This document shows, one piece after another, positions 1-8,329 of a stretch of DNA of 64,000 nt. The translations under genes and the position numbers were made by a program. Numbering within the stretch: position 1 is the stretch's first letter; each line of letters opens with the position of its first letter. The stretch spans positions 62,001-126,000 of the forward strand of contig NZ_FRDF01000009.1 in the NCBI RefSeq assembly GCF_900143235.1, in the 5' to 3' direction. The notes below the pieces were generated by a model. It had not been told where the DNA came from. It did not search any database and saw only the letters and a program-made list of their open reading frames with translations. This DNA is from Erythrobacter sanguineus. GTDB lineage: Bacteria; Pseudomonadota; Alphaproteobacteria; Sphingomonadales; Sphingomonadaceae.

Positions 1-45
1 TCGAGCTTACGGTGGATACAAGAGCAAGGGATGGGGTGCGCTGGG

Positions 46-339
46 ATGAATGAGGGAACGGTTTTAGGATTTGGCACGACTAGCCCTTGGATTAAGGTCA
101 TCGCTATATGTCTTGTCGTGCTTGTTGGTTTGTTCGGTTGGGACCTGTATGCCGACGCGAAAGAGCAATCTTGCGCTGAACTTGCCAGAGAGCCGACGTT
201 CACTGTTCGCGTTACCGGCCACCGTTGGTCGTTTGCTGATGGATGCGAAATCCAGATTATTTGGTCGCATAAGCCACTAGAACCTGAGTGGGCTGAGGAA
301 TGGCTTTTCCGGAGCGTGCATACACGGTCGGGCAAATGA
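46..339 (+). CDS. small single-pass membrane protein of unknown function
   Basis: About 97 residues from the ATG at 46. A hydrophobic segment at about residues 16-36 ([20 protein letters not shown]) is followed by a soluble tail of about 60 residues containing two cysteines. I recognise no family. An upstream in-frame ATG at 31 would add five residues. The stop codon overlaps the trmD start in an ATGA arrangement (336-339), so the gene is probably translationally coupled to trmD. Base composition is visibly less GC-rich than trmD, which could mean later acquisition. In many proteobacteria the gene before trmD is rimM, which would lie outside the left edge. Confidence 0.6.
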   Translation: MNEGTVLGFGTTSPWIKVIAICLVVLVGLFGWDLYADAKEQSCAELAREPTFTVRVTGHRWSFADGCEIQIIWSHKPLEPEWAEEWLFRSVHTRSGK

Positions 340-1175
340 CCTTCGCCGCCACCATCCTCACTCTCTACCCCGAGATGTTCCCCGGGCCGCTCGGGCATTC
401 CATCGCGGGGCGCGCGCTGGCTGATGCCAAGTGGGCCTGCGAGACGGTGCAGATCCGCGACTTTGCCACCGACAAGCACCGCACGGTCGATGATACGCCT
501 GCGGGCGGCGGGGCGGGGATGGTGCTGAAATGCGACGTGCTGGCGCGGGCTTTGGATAGTGTGCAGCAGACCGATGAACTCCGTTCGTCTAGAGTGAAGT
601 CGAGAGACAGCGACCTTGCACCAGGCGAAGGTGTCTCGACTTCGCTCGACACGAACGGGGAAGGGGTTGCGCGGCCCATTCTCGCCATGACCCCGCGCGG
701 CCGCCCCATTACGCAGGCCCGCATCCGCGAACTCGCCGAAGGCCCCGGTGTCATCATCCTGTGCGGTCGGTTCGAAGGCTTTGACGAGCGCCTGTTTGAG
801 GCCAGACCCGAGATCGAACAGGTCTCCCTCGCCGACATCGTCCTGTCGGGTGGCGAGATGGCGGCGCTGACCATCCTTGACGCTTGCATTCGGCTGCTTC
901 CCGGCGTAATGGGCGCGACTTCCAGCGGGGATGACGAGAGCTTTGAACAAAGCCTCATCGAATACCCGCACTATACCCGACCTCAGGAATGGGAAGGGCG
1001 CACGATCCCCGAAGTGCTGCGATCGGGGGATCATGCGAAAATCGCGGCGTGGCGAAAGCTGCAAAGCGAATCTGACACACGGTTACGCAGGCCGGACTTG
1101 TGGGAGCGCCATGAGGGCGCTCGGGTCCAGCCTGCCTCTGGCGCGCGGCGAAAAGACAAGGAACGCAGGCCATGA
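336..1175 (+). CDS. trmD: tRNA (guanine-N1-)-methyltransferase TrmD with in-frame insert
   Basis: TrmD methylates G37 of tRNAs that read codons starting with C, using S-adenosylmethionine, and so prevents +1 frameshifts. The N-terminus ([15 protein letters not shown]), the GGGAGMV segment, the knot-region sequences [12 protein letters not shown] and [15 protein letters not shown], and the C-terminal [11 protein letters not shown] are diagnostic of this SPOUT family. I start at the ATG at 336 because the family begins right before the FAATIL strand; an upstream ATG at 300 would add 12 unsupported residues. At 279 residues it exceeds the usual 230-250 because about 27 residues (roughly 82-108) come from a palindromic repeat in a loop before the MTPRGRP motif. 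Its stop overlaps the rplS start (ATGA). Confidence 0.96.
   Translation: MTFAATILTLYPEMFPGPLGHSIAGRALADAKWACETVQIRDFATDKHRTVDDTPAGGGAGMVLKCDVLARALDSVQQTDELRSSRVKSRDSDLAPGEGVSTSLDTNGEGVARPILAMTPRGRPITQARIRELAEGPGVIILCGRFEGFDERLFEARPEIEQVSLADIVLSGGEMAALTILDACIRLLPGVMGATSSGDDESFEQSLIEYPHYTRPQEWEGRTIPEVLRSGDHAKIAAWRKLQSESDTRLRRPDLWERHEGARVQPASGARRKDKERRP
581..658. repeat. palindromic element inserted in frame in trmD
   Basis: Left arm starts CCGTTCGTCTAGAGTGAAGT and right arm ends CTTCGCTCGACACGAACGG. The arms are near-perfect reverse complements separated by about 25 nt. The 78-bp length is a multiple of three and contains no stop in the trmD frame. Two related copies lie inside ligA at 53552-53619 and 54804-54871. 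I saw no intergenic copy in this window. Confidence 0.85.
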
Positions 1176-1540
1176 ACCTGATCCAGCAAATCGAAGCCGA
1201 AGAAATCGCCAAGTCCGGCAAGGACATCCCGAATTTTCGCGCAGGCGACACCGTCCGTGTCGGCGTGAAGGTGAAGGAAGGCAACCGTGAGCGTGTTCAG
1301 AACTATGAAGGCGTCGTGATCGCCCGTTCGAACCGCGGCATGGGTTCGAACTTCACCGTGCGCAAGATGAGCTTCGGCGAAGGCGTCGAGCGCGTTTTCC
1401 CGCTCTACTCGCCGATCATCGAAAGCATCACCGTGGTCCGCCGCGGCGTGGTGCGCCGTGCCAAGCTGTATTACCTGCGCGGCCGCACCGGCAAGAGCGC
1501 ACGTATCGCTGAACGCCGCGATTTCGCGCCCAAGGCGTAA
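1172..1540 (+). CDS. rplS: 50S ribosomal protein L19
   Basis: A 122-residue bL19 protein of the large subunit at the 30S-50S interface. [21 protein letters not shown], the [18 protein letters not shown] segment and [14 protein letters not shown] are typical of L19. The start overlaps the trmD stop by four bases (ATGA), so the two are translationally coupled, as in the common rpsP-rimM-trmD-rplS operon. A GC-rich hairpin with a T-run follows at 1565-1590. Confidence 0.97.
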   Translation: MNLIQQIEAEEIAKSGKDIPNFRAGDTVRVGVKVKEGNRERVQNYEGVVIARSNRGMGSNFTVRKMSFGEGVERVFPLYSPIIESITVVRRGVVRRAKLYYLRGRTGKSARIAERRDFAPKA

Positions 1541-1564
1541 GGCGTTTCAGCCAGCAATTCGTGA

Positions 1565-1590
1565 GGGCGGTCCTGCGGGGCCGCCCTTTT
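1565..1590 (+). terminator. intrinsic terminator after rplS
   Basis: GGGCGG (1565-1570) pairs with CCGCCC (1581-1586), and four T residues follow directly. It lies 25 bp past the rplS stop and would end the trmD-rplS transcript. Confidence 0.75.
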
Positions 1591-1617
1591 GCTATGCGCC
1601 TCTTGCCAATTGCCGTC

Positions 1618-1712
1618 GTCATTGCGAGGAGCGGAGGTGACGAAGCAATCCGGAACGGAAGCGTCTGATGCTGGATTGCCGCCCCGCCTTTGGGCGGCGC
1701 GCAATGGCGAGG
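1618..1712. repeat. palindromic intergenic repeat (GTCATTGCGAGG type)
   Basis: The element begins GTCATTGCGAGGAGCGGAGG, contains GCAATCC (about 1645-1651) facing GGATTGC (about 1673-1679), and ends with CGCAATGGCGAG. Outer and inner arms are inverted. This GTCATTGCGAGG...GCAATCC architecture recurs as an intergenic REP-like repeat in unrelated bacteria. It ends just before the start codon of the next gene, so it forms most of that gene's leader. Confidence 0.6.
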
Positions 1713-1722
1713 TGATTTTTGG

Positions 1723-3963
1723 ATGCGTTCGGTTCTGGCTGCGGTTGCCCTTTGTCTTGCCATCCCTGTTGCTGCGGAGGACGCCATGCCTGACGCGGTC
1801 CCGATCCTCAGCTTTGAACGCGTGTTCGCCTCGCCCGCGCTTGACGGCCCGGCGCCGCGGCAGGTCAAGCTGTCGCCCGATGGGCGCTATCTCACCCTGC
1901 TGCGCAACCGTGCCGATGATCGCGAGCGCTATGACTTGTGGGGCTATGACATCGACACCCGCGAATGGCGGATGCTGGTGGATTCGCAGGCGCTCGGATC
2001 GGGGCGTGAACTGTCCGAAGACGAGAAGATGCAGCGTGAGCGGGCGCGCGTCGGCAGCCTCAAAGGCATCATCAGCTATCAATGGGCGAGCGACGGGTCT
2101 GGCGTGCTTGTGCCGCTGGATGGCGATCTTTACCTTGCCCGGCTTGACGGCACGGTCACCCGGCTGACCGACACCGAAGGCACCGAGCTCAACCCCAAGC
2201 TATCGAGCAAGGGCGGCTATGTCAGTTTCGTGCGCGACCGGCGGCTGTGGGTCGGCCCCATTGCCAGCGACGCGGGCAGCGAGGCAGTGCCGATCACGCC
2301 CGAGGAAGGCGATACGATCCGCTGGGGCGAAGCCGAATTCGTCGCGCAGGAAGAAATGGGGCGGCTTCAGGGCTACTGGTGGTCCCCCGATGACAGTCGC
2401 ATCGTCGTGCAGCGCACTGACGAGGCAAGCGTCGGCATTGTGACCCGCGCCGCGATTGGCGCGACAGGGACCAAGGTGTTCGATCAGCGCTACCCGGCTG
2501 CGGGCACCGATAATGCCGTGGTCGAACTGTTCGTGATGGACCCCGATGGCGGGAACAAGGTCAAGATCGATCTCGGGCTCGATCTCGATATCTACGTTGC
2601 CCGCGTTGACTGGGCGCCCGATGGCTCTGCGATCTATGTCCAGCGGCAGGACCGCGCACAGACGAGGATCGACATGCTGCGGGTCGATCCCGCCACCGGG
2701 GCATCGCAGGTGTGGTTCACCGAAACCGCCTCACGGCCCGATTACTGGGTGAACCTCAGCGACAATTACCGGTTCCTGAAGGATGGTCGCCTGCTGTGGT
2801 GGTCCGAGCGGGACGGCTACGGCCATTTCTATCTTTACGCCGATGGTCGCTGGTCGCCGCTGACCGGCGGCACTTCGCCCGCCACCACGCTGATTGGTGT
2901 GGACGAGGACGCGGGCACCTTCACCTATCAGGCAACGGCGGATGTGCTGACCCAACAGGTCTACCGCGCGCGGCTGGATGGGTCAGGCATGCCGGAACGC
3001 CTTACCGATCCGGCCTACACCAATTCTGCGAGCATGGATGGCAAGGGGCGGCTGCTTTACGTCACCCGCTCCAGTCCCACGCAGCCGCCGCAGTCCTATC
3101 TCGCGACGCCCGATGGCCAGCAGGTCGCGTGGATCGAGGAAAACGCGGTTTCTGGTGAACACCCCTATGGGCCGTACCTTGCGGGCCATGTCATGCCAGA
3201 ATACGGCACGATCGCCGCCGAGGACGGGACGCCGCTGCACTGGATGATGCTGAAGCCCGCAATGGCGCCGGGCAAGCGTTACCCGGTGTTCTACAGCCAT
3301 TACAGCGGGCCGGGTCCGCAAAGAGTGACGCAAGGCTGGAACGGCGCGCTCGCGCAGTCGATTGTCGACAAGGGCTATATCTATTTCATGCTCGATAATC
3401 GCGGCTCGGCCAACCGGGGGGTGGATTTCGAACAGCCGCTCTACCGCGCAATGGGCGGGGTCGAAGTGCGCGACCAGAAGGCGGGGGCGGAGTTCCTCAA
3501 GTCGCTCGATTTCGTCGATGCCGACAAGATCGCGATCTATGGCTGGTCCTATGGCGGTTACATGACGCTGAAACAGCTGGAGGCCGATCCGGGCCTGTAT
3601 GCTGCGGGCATTTCCGGTGCGCCGGTGACGCGGTGGGAGCTGTACGATACCCACTATACCGAACGCTACATGGGCGACCCTCGCGAAGTGCCCGAGGCTT
3701 ACGAGAAAGCCAGCGCGATCCCCGAAGCCACCAAGATCAGCGATCCCTTGCTGCTGATCCACGGTATGGCAGACGATAACGTGGTGTTCGAGAATTCCTC
3801 CGAACTGATCTCCGTCCTGCAGGAAAACAATGTCCCGTTCGAGATGATGCTCTATCCCGGCTACACCCACCGCGTGTCGGGTGAAAACATTGGCCCGCAC
3901 GTGTGGAGTTCCATCTTTCGCTTCCTCAAGGCGCACGGCGTAACGCCTCCGAGCAAGGAATAG
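1723..3963 (+). CDS. secreted S9B dipeptidyl peptidase IV family serine peptidase
   Basis: A 746-residue periplasmic exopeptidase expected to remove Xaa-Pro dipeptides. A signal peptide (MRSVLAAVALCLAIPVAA) sets the start at 1723. A beta-propeller domain follows, with a paired-glutamate motif (AQEEMGRLQGYWWSPDDS, about residues 207-224) equivalent to the N-terminus-recognising Glu pair of DPP-IV. The C-terminal alpha/beta-hydrolase domain carries the nucleophile in GWSYGGY (Ser about 609), the acidic residue in HGMADDNV (about 684-685) and the histidine in YPGYTHRV (about 716). Length and triad match bacterial DPP-IV. An ORF start at 1690 would extend into the upstream repeat and is rejected. 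Confidence 0.93.
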   Translation: MRSVLAAVALCLAIPVAAEDAMPDAVPILSFERVFASPALDGPAPRQVKLSPDGRYLTLLRNRADDRERYDLWGYDIDTREWRMLVDSQALGSGRELSEDEKMQRERARVGSLKGIISYQWASDGSGVLVPLDGDLYLARLDGTVTRLTDTEGTELNPKLSSKGGYVSFVRDRRLWVGPIASDAGSEAVPITPEEGDTIRWGEAEFVAQEEMGRLQGYWWSPDDSRIVVQRTDEASVGIVTRAAIGATGTKVFDQRYPAAGTDNAVVELFVMDPDGGNKVKIDLGLDLDIYVARVDWAPDGSAIYVQRQDRAQTRIDMLRVDPATGASQVWFTETASRPDYWVNLSDNYRFLKDGRLLWWSERDGYGHFYLYADGRWSPLTGGTSPATTLIGVDEDAGTFTYQATADVLTQQVYRARLDGSGMPERLTDPAYTNSASMDGKGRLLYVTRSSPTQPPQSYLATPDGQQVAWIEENAVSGEHPYGPYLAGHVMPEYGTIAAEDGTPLHWMMLKPAMAPGKRYPVFYSHYSGPGPQRVTQGWNGALAQSIVDKGYIYFMLDNRGSANRGVDFEQPLYRAMGGVEVRDQKAGAEFLKSLDFVDADKIAIYGWSYGGYMTLKQLEADPGLYAAGISGAPVTRWELYDTHYTERYMGDPREVPEAYEKASAIPEATKISDPLLLIHGMADDNVVFENSSELISVLQENNVPFEMMLYPGYTHRVSGENIGPHVWSSIFRFLKAHGVTPPSKE

Positions 3964-3977
3964 GTCTGTAATCGGCG

Positions 3978-4011
3978 GATAGCGGTTGCGCTTGGCCAAG
4001 CGCACGCTATC
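3978..4011. other. strong stem-loop between the peptidase and asd
   Basis: GATAGCG (3978-3984) pairs with CGCTATC (4005-4011). Inside it, TGCGCTTGG (3987-3995) pairs with CCAAGCGCA (3996-4004). Together they make a 16-bp stem with only a two-base bulge. It ends 18 nt before the asd Shine-Dalgarno sequence. No T-run follows, so it may be a factor-assisted terminator, an mRNA-stabilising hairpin or part of the asd leader. Confidence 0.6.
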
Positions 4012-4042
4012 TCGCGCAGCCTAGGTCCAAGGAGAACGTCTA

Positions 4043-5068
4043 GTGGGTTACCGGGTGGCAGTGGTCGGCGCGACCGGCAATGTCGGGCGCGAAATGATGC
4101 AGGTTCTGGCAGAGCGCAACTTCCCATGCGATGAAGTCGCGGCGGTGGCATCGTCGCGCTCGGTCGGCACCGAGGTTGAATTCGGCGACACCGGCAAAAT
4201 GCTCAAGTGCAAGAATATCGAGCATTTCGACTGGGCCGGATGGGATATTGCGCTGTTTTCGGCTGGGTCTGGCCCGGCCAAGGAATATGCGCCCAAGGCC
4301 GCAGCCGCCGGGTGCATCGTGATCGACAATTCTTCGCTCTACCGCATGGATCCGGACGTGCCGCTGATCGTGCCGGAAGTGAACCCCGACGCGATCGACG
4401 GCTACACCGCGCGCAATATCATCGCCAACCCCAATTGCTCGACCGCGCAGCTGGTGGTGGCGTTGAAGCCGCTCCACGATGCCGCCACGATCAAGCGGGT
4501 GGTGGTGTCGACCTATCAATCGACCTCGGGCGCGGGCAAGGCGGGCATGGATGAACTGTTCCAGCAGAGCCGCGCGATCTTCGTTGGCGATGCGGTGGAA
4601 CCGTCCAAGTTCACCAAGCAGATCGCCTTCAACGTCATCCCGCATATCGACAGCTTCCTTGATGATGGATCGACCAAGGAAGAATGGAAGATGATGGTCG
4701 AGACCAAGAAGATTCTCGATCCGAAGATCAAGCTGACTGCGACCTGCGTGCGCGTGCCGGTGTTCGTCGGCCATGCCGAAGCGGTCAATATCGAGTTCGC
4801 AAACGAGCTTTCGGCCGAACAGGCGCAGGACATCCTGCGTGAAGCCCCCGGCGTGATGCTGATCGATAAGCGCGAAGATGGCGGCTATATCACGCCGGTC
4901 GAATGCGTCGGCGATGCCGCGACCTTTATCAGCCGCGTGCGCGACGACCCGACCGTGGAAAACGGCATCACCTTGTGGTGTGTGTCTGACAACCTGCGCA
5001 AGGGCGCGGCATTGAACGCGGTGCAGATCGCCGAACTGCTCGGACGGCGGCACCTGAAAAAGGGGTAG
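4043..5068 (+). CDS. asd: aspartate-semialdehyde dehydrogenase
   Basis: Reduces beta-aspartyl phosphate to aspartate semialdehyde with NADPH, the branch point for lysine/diaminopimelate, threonine and methionine. The N-terminal Rossmann motif VVGATGNVGREM and the catalytic cysteine in ANPNCSTAQ (Cys about 132) are present, and the 341-residue length is normal. The start is GTG at 4043, chosen because AAGGAGAA lies at 4029-4036 with good spacing and the sequence begins directly with the Rossmann strand (GYRVAVVGATG). Confidence 0.96.
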   Translation: MGYRVAVVGATGNVGREMMQVLAERNFPCDEVAAVASSRSVGTEVEFGDTGKMLKCKNIEHFDWAGWDIALFSAGSGPAKEYAPKAAAAGCIVIDNSSLYRMDPDVPLIVPEVNPDAIDGYTARNIIANPNCSTAQLVVALKPLHDAATIKRVVVSTYQSTSGAGKAGMDELFQQSRAIFVGDAVEPSKFTKQIAFNVIPHIDSFLDDGSTKEEWKMMVETKKILDPKIKLTATCVRVPVFVGHAEAVNIEFANELSAEQAQDILREAPGVMLIDKREDGGYITPVECVGDAATFISRVRDDPTVENGITLWCVSDNLRKGAALNAVQIAELLGRRHLKKG

Positions 5069-5073
5069 GGCGC

Positions 5074-5694
5074 ATGTCGCCGCTGGCAAAAGCGCAAGGC
5101 TGGATGCTGGCGGCGGTGGCTCTGGGCGTTCCGCTGAGCGCGTGGGGCGCGATCTATCCGGCCAACACCTGGCTTCAGGTCGGGCCGGTCGCGCTGCTTG
5201 TTCCGCTGGCTTACTGGGCCTTGCGACGCTGGCCGGTCAGCAACCTTTCCGCCGGATGCATTGCCGGGTTTGTGCTGCTGCATCTGTTCGCGGCGCGCTG
5301 GTCCTACAGTTTCGTGCCCTATGATCAGTGGGTTCCGGGCGGGTTGAGCGCCACTTTCGGGTTTGAACGGAACATGTTCGACCGGTTGGTACATTTCGTG
5401 TTCGGTGTTCTGGCGATGCCGCCGATGGTCGAACTGGGTCTGCGTTACGGGGATCTGTCGCGCCGCATGGCGCTTGCCCTTGCGCTGATGTTCGTGCTGG
5501 CGGTTGGCGGCCTTTACGAGATTTTCGAATGGTGCCTGACACTCACGCTCCCGCCCGAAGCGGCAGGGGCCTATAATGGCCAGCAAGGCGACATGTTTGA
5601 CGCGCAGAAGGATATGGCGCTAGCCGGGTTGGGGGCAATTCTGGCCGCGCCCTTCGCATGGCGCGGCGCGTGGTGGAAAGGGAGGCAGTCATGA
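5074..5694 (+). CDS. DUF2238 (YjdF-like) integral membrane protein
   Basis: A 206-residue protein with about five or six hydrophobic segments. The conserved DUF2238 signature is visible: an FDRLVHF motif at about residues 101-107, LYEIFEW at about 148-154, and GQQGDMFDAQKDM near the C-terminus. Function of the family is unknown. It starts six bases after asd and overlaps the next gene (ATGA at 5691), so it is probably in an operon with asd and the downstream lipoprotein. Confidence 0.8.
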   Translation: MSPLAKAQGWMLAAVALGVPLSAWGAIYPANTWLQVGPVALLVPLAYWALRRWPVSNLSAGCIAGFVLLHLFAARWSYSFVPYDQWVPGGLSATFGFERNMFDRLVHFVFGVLAMPPMVELGLRYGDLSRRMALALALMFVLAVGGLYEIFEWCLTLTLPPEAAGAYNGQQGDMFDAQKDMALAGLGAILAAPFAWRGAWWKGRQS

Positions 5695-6263
5695 TCCGGA
5701 ATTACGCGTTGCTTGCGCTGTTTGGTGCGTTCGTGCTGGCTGGCTGTGACAGCGGCGATGTGCCAAGCCCGGCTGAGCGGCAGCAGGGCCAGACGGCAGA
5801 GCAACCCATCGCTGCCGATGTGGTCGAATTGCGTCCCGAAGGGCTGGCAGCCGGGCCTGAGGCGTTCTTTTTCGCCGCCGGTCAGAAGGAAGTCGAAACC
5901 GCGCTTGGGCGTGCGCTCGGCGCGCCGCTACGGCAGGGATCGAACAATGAATGCGGGGCAGGGCCGGTCACCTTCACCGATTTTTCCGGCGGGCTGACCG
6001 CGCATTTCCAGCAAGGGCGTCTGGTCGGGTGGAACTGGCATGGCCCGCAGGAAGGCGATCCACCGGCGACCGGCACGATCAGGCTGGCGGGCGCGGTGGA
6101 GGTCGGCAGCCCCCGCAGCCTTGCCCAAGCCGCGTCCGGTTACGCGCCCCTCGAAGGGAGCACGCTGGGCGAGGAATTTGCGCTGGGCCAGAGCATCGGC
6201 GGCTTCATTGCGGGCGATGCGGTGGAGATGCTCTACGCTGGCACCCAGTGCTTTTTCCGGTGA
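5691..6263 (+). CDS. lipoprotein of unknown function
   Basis: About 190 residues starting at the ATG overlapping the DUF2238 stop. The lipobox is clear (FVLAGC, Cys about 17), followed by a Gly/Ser/Gln-rich linker, so it should be a lipidated envelope protein. The mature region has two cysteines (NECGAGPVTFTDF and AGTQCFF near the C-terminus), perhaps a disulfide. It seems to contain two similar halves of short glycine-rich strands, but I recognise no named domain. An in-frame ATG at 5658 would destroy the signal peptide context. Confidence 0.75.
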   Translation: MIRNYALLALFGAFVLAGCDSGDVPSPAERQQGQTAEQPIAADVVELRPEGLAAGPEAFFFAAGQKEVETALGRALGAPLRQGSNNECGAGPVTFTDFSGGLTAHFQQGRLVGWNWHGPQEGDPPATGTIRLAGAVEVGSPRSLAQAASGYAPLEGSTLGEEFALGQSIGGFIAGDAVEMLYAGTQCFFR

Positions 6264-6270
6264 GGCAGAC

Positions 6271-6927
6271 ATGACCCTTCGCGCAGACCTGTTCTTCAGC
6301 TTCCGTTCGCCCTATTCTTACCTTGCCGTCGGCCGGTATCGCGCCATGGCAGAGGAATATGACCTCGCCATCACCCTGCGCACGGTCTTGCCGATTGCGA
6401 TCCGCGATCCGGGAATCCTGTTCACCGGCAATCCCAATGCCGGGCGCTACATCTTCATCGATGCGGCGCGCAGCGCGCAGATGCTCGGCATAGCCTATCG
6501 CTGGCCGCGCCCCGATCCGGTGGTGCAGAACCTTGCCACGCGCGAAATTGCAGCGGATCAGCCGCATATCCACCGCCTGTGCCGCATGGGGCAGGCGGCG
6601 ACGCGTCGAGAAAGCGGGCTGGCCTTTGCCGACGAGGTTTCAAAGGTGATCTGGTCGGGCATGGCCGATGATTGGCACGAAGGCGATCATCTCGCTGAGG
6701 CAGCGACGCGCGCGGGGCTGAACTTTGCCGAACTCGATGCCGAAGCGCAGGCCGATGCCGAGGCGCTGGATGCCGAAATCGCCGCCAATCAGGCCGCGCT
6801 CGATGCGGCGGGCCACTGGGGCGTGCCGACGCTGGTGTTCGAGGGCGAGCCGTTTTTCGGGCAGGACCGGATCGCAATGGCGCGCTGGCGGATGGAACAG
6901 AAGGGGCTGACGCGGCGCCATGCCTGA
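6271..6927 (+). CDS. DsbA-like thioredoxin-fold protein, 2-hydroxychromene-2-carboxylate isomerase type
   Basis: A 218-residue protein with the family hallmark LFFSFRSPYSYLA at the N-terminus, a helical insertion, and the C-terminal GVPTLVFEGEPFFGQDRI segment. HCCA isomerases are kappa-class GST relatives that use glutathione to isomerise aromatic ring-cleavage products. No CxxC redox motif occurs, which favours isomerase/GST-type chemistry over disulfide exchange. The true substrate cannot be told from sequence. The upstream part of the open frame (from 6040) overlaps the lipoprotein and is not coding. The gene overlaps the next hydrolase by 8 bp. Confidence 0.82.
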   Translation: MTLRADLFFSFRSPYSYLAVGRYRAMAEEYDLAITLRTVLPIAIRDPGILFTGNPNAGRYIFIDAARSAQMLGIAYRWPRPDPVVQNLATREIAADQPHIHRLCRMGQAATRRESGLAFADEVSKVIWSGMADDWHEGDHLAEAATRAGLNFAELDAEAQADAEALDAEIAANQAALDAAGHWGVPTLVFEGEPFFGQDRIAMARWRMEQKGLTRRHA

Positions 6928-7672
6928 CCATTTCAACAGCTTCGACGGCACGGCAATCGCGGTTCACACCGAAGGTGAAGGCCGCCCGGTCATAATGCTC
7001 CACGGGCTGTTTTCCTCGGCCCATATGAACTGGATGAAGTGGGGCCACGGGCAGCGCCTCGCGGCGGCGGGCTTCCGCGCGATCATGCCCGATTTCCGCG
7101 TCCATGGAGACAGCGATGCGCCGCATGATCCGGCGGCCTATCCTGTGGGCGTGCTGGTGCGTGATGTCGCGGCGTTGGTGGAACATCTTGGGCTGTTGCC
7201 GGGAGAGTTCGATCTGGTCGGCTTTTCGCTTGGCGCGCGCACCGCGATCCACGCGGTTGCTTACGGTATTCTGGAGCCGCGGCGGCTGGCGATCTGCGGC
7301 ATGGGGGTTGCGGGGCTGGCCGAATGGGAACGGCGCGCGGGCTTCTTCAAGCGGGTGATCGACGAATTCGACACGATCGGGCCGGGCGATCCGGCCTATG
7401 TCGCGCGCACCTTCCTGAAATCGCAGGGCGTGGACCGGGTCGCGGCGCGGCTGCTGCTGGATGCGATGGATGATTTCGATCTGGCGCGCTTGTCGGCAAT
7501 CAGAATGCCCGCCGCGGCGATTTGTGGGGCGGAGGATCAGGACAATGGCTCGGCCGAGGAACTCGCCGCGATGCTGCCCGATGCGACCTATATCGAAGTG
7601 CCCGGAAGCCATATGAGCAGCGTGACCAAGCCCGAGATGGGCGAGGCGATTGTGGGTTTCCTGCAAGCCTGA
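6920..7672 (+). CDS. alpha/beta-fold hydrolase
   Basis: A 250-residue cytoplasmic hydrolase. The oxyanion-hole motif HGLFSSAHMNW, nucleophile elbow GFSLGAR, an acidic residue after the AAICGAEDQDN strand and a terminal histidine in GSHMSS give a full triad. Substrate unknown. It overlaps the preceding isomerase-like gene, so the two are co-translated and may act in the same catabolic step. Confidence 0.85.
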   Translation: MPDHFNSFDGTAIAVHTEGEGRPVIMLHGLFSSAHMNWMKWGHGQRLAAAGFRAIMPDFRVHGDSDAPHDPAAYPVGVLVRDVAALVEHLGLLPGEFDLVGFSLGARTAIHAVAYGILEPRRLAICGMGVAGLAEWERRAGFFKRVIDEFDTIGPGDPAYVARTFLKSQGVDRVAARLLLDAMDDFDLARLSAIRMPAAAICGAEDQDNGSAEELAAMLPDATYIEVPGSHMSSVTKPEMGEAIVGFLQA

Positions 7673-7704
7673 TCAGCGTGTGAATGGGTGCTTGCCGGCG
7701 TAAC

Positions 7705-7734
7705 GGGCCGCCGTCCCGAATCAGGCGGCGGCCC
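7705..7734. terminator. bidirectional terminator-like hairpin between convergent genes
   Basis: GGGCCGCCG (7705-7713) is a perfect 9-bp reverse complement of CGGCGGCCC (7726-7734), with a 12-nt loop. It sits between the convergent hydrolase and NTF2-like lipoprotein genes. There is no clear T-run on either strand. Confidence 0.5.
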
Positions 7735-7750
7735 TGCGCGTGCGTCCGGG

Positions 7751-8329
7751 TCAGCCGCCGCTGAACGGCAGAGAGGAATGGTGGACGGTGATCTTGAGGT
7801 TGCCGGCGTCGTCCTTCACGTAGCCAAAGGTGTATTCGACCTTGGTTTCATTGCCGTCCGGGCCGGTGAAGTAGTAATTGCCCATGGCGACCGCCTTGTC
7901 CCCATCCTCGTCGATGACGGTGCCTTCGTTCTCCCAGCGAACATTGGTATAGGGCGCAAGCGCGAAGCCCTTGTCCTCGGTGCCTTCCTTGCCGACGAAA
8001 TAGTCGAGCGCGGCTTCCTCGCTGCCTCGGAACTGCGTCTCGGCGGCAAGCGTCGGCTTGAACAACACGGTATCGGACATGTCATAGGCGTAGAAGCGGT
8101 CGATATGATCGGTTGCCGCCTGGCGGTGGTCGCCCTTTTCGATGAAGGTCTTGCCGATCGTGACGATGCCTTCGCCCCAGGCCTTGTGGGCGGATTCGAC
8201 TTCGGCCGGGGTGATCGGGCTTTTTCCGGCAGCAGCGCCAGCCGGTTCGCCATTACCATCGCCGGCTGCGTTGCAGGCCACCAGCAATGCGGGGGCGGCC
8301 ATCAGGCCGATCATGCGGATTGTCTTCAT
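7751..8329 (-). CDS. SnoaL/NTF2-like lipoprotein
   Basis: About 192 residues. The start (MKTIRMIGLMAAP) is chosen for its signal peptide and lipobox LLVACN; the longer frame to 8410 adds a non-signal extension. The mature part shows a cone-fold NTF2-like pattern: a helix with FYAYDM, a YFTGPDGNETKVEYTF strand pair, and a closing KITVHHSSLPF strand resembling the association-domain (CaMKII-AD-like) branch of the superfamily. No catalytic function can be assigned; these proteins often bind small ligands. Monocistronic, convergent with the upstream hydrolase. Confidence 0.75.
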   Translation of the reverse strand: MKTIRMIGLMAAPALLVACNAAGDGNGEPAGAAAGKSPITPAEVESAHKAWGEGIVTIGKTFIEKGDHRQAATDHIDRFYAYDMSDTVLFKPTLAAETQFRGSEEAALDYFVGKEGTEDKGFALAPYTNVRWENEGTVIDEDGDKAVAMGNYYFTGPDGNETKVEYTFGYVKDDAGNLKITVHHSSLPFSGG

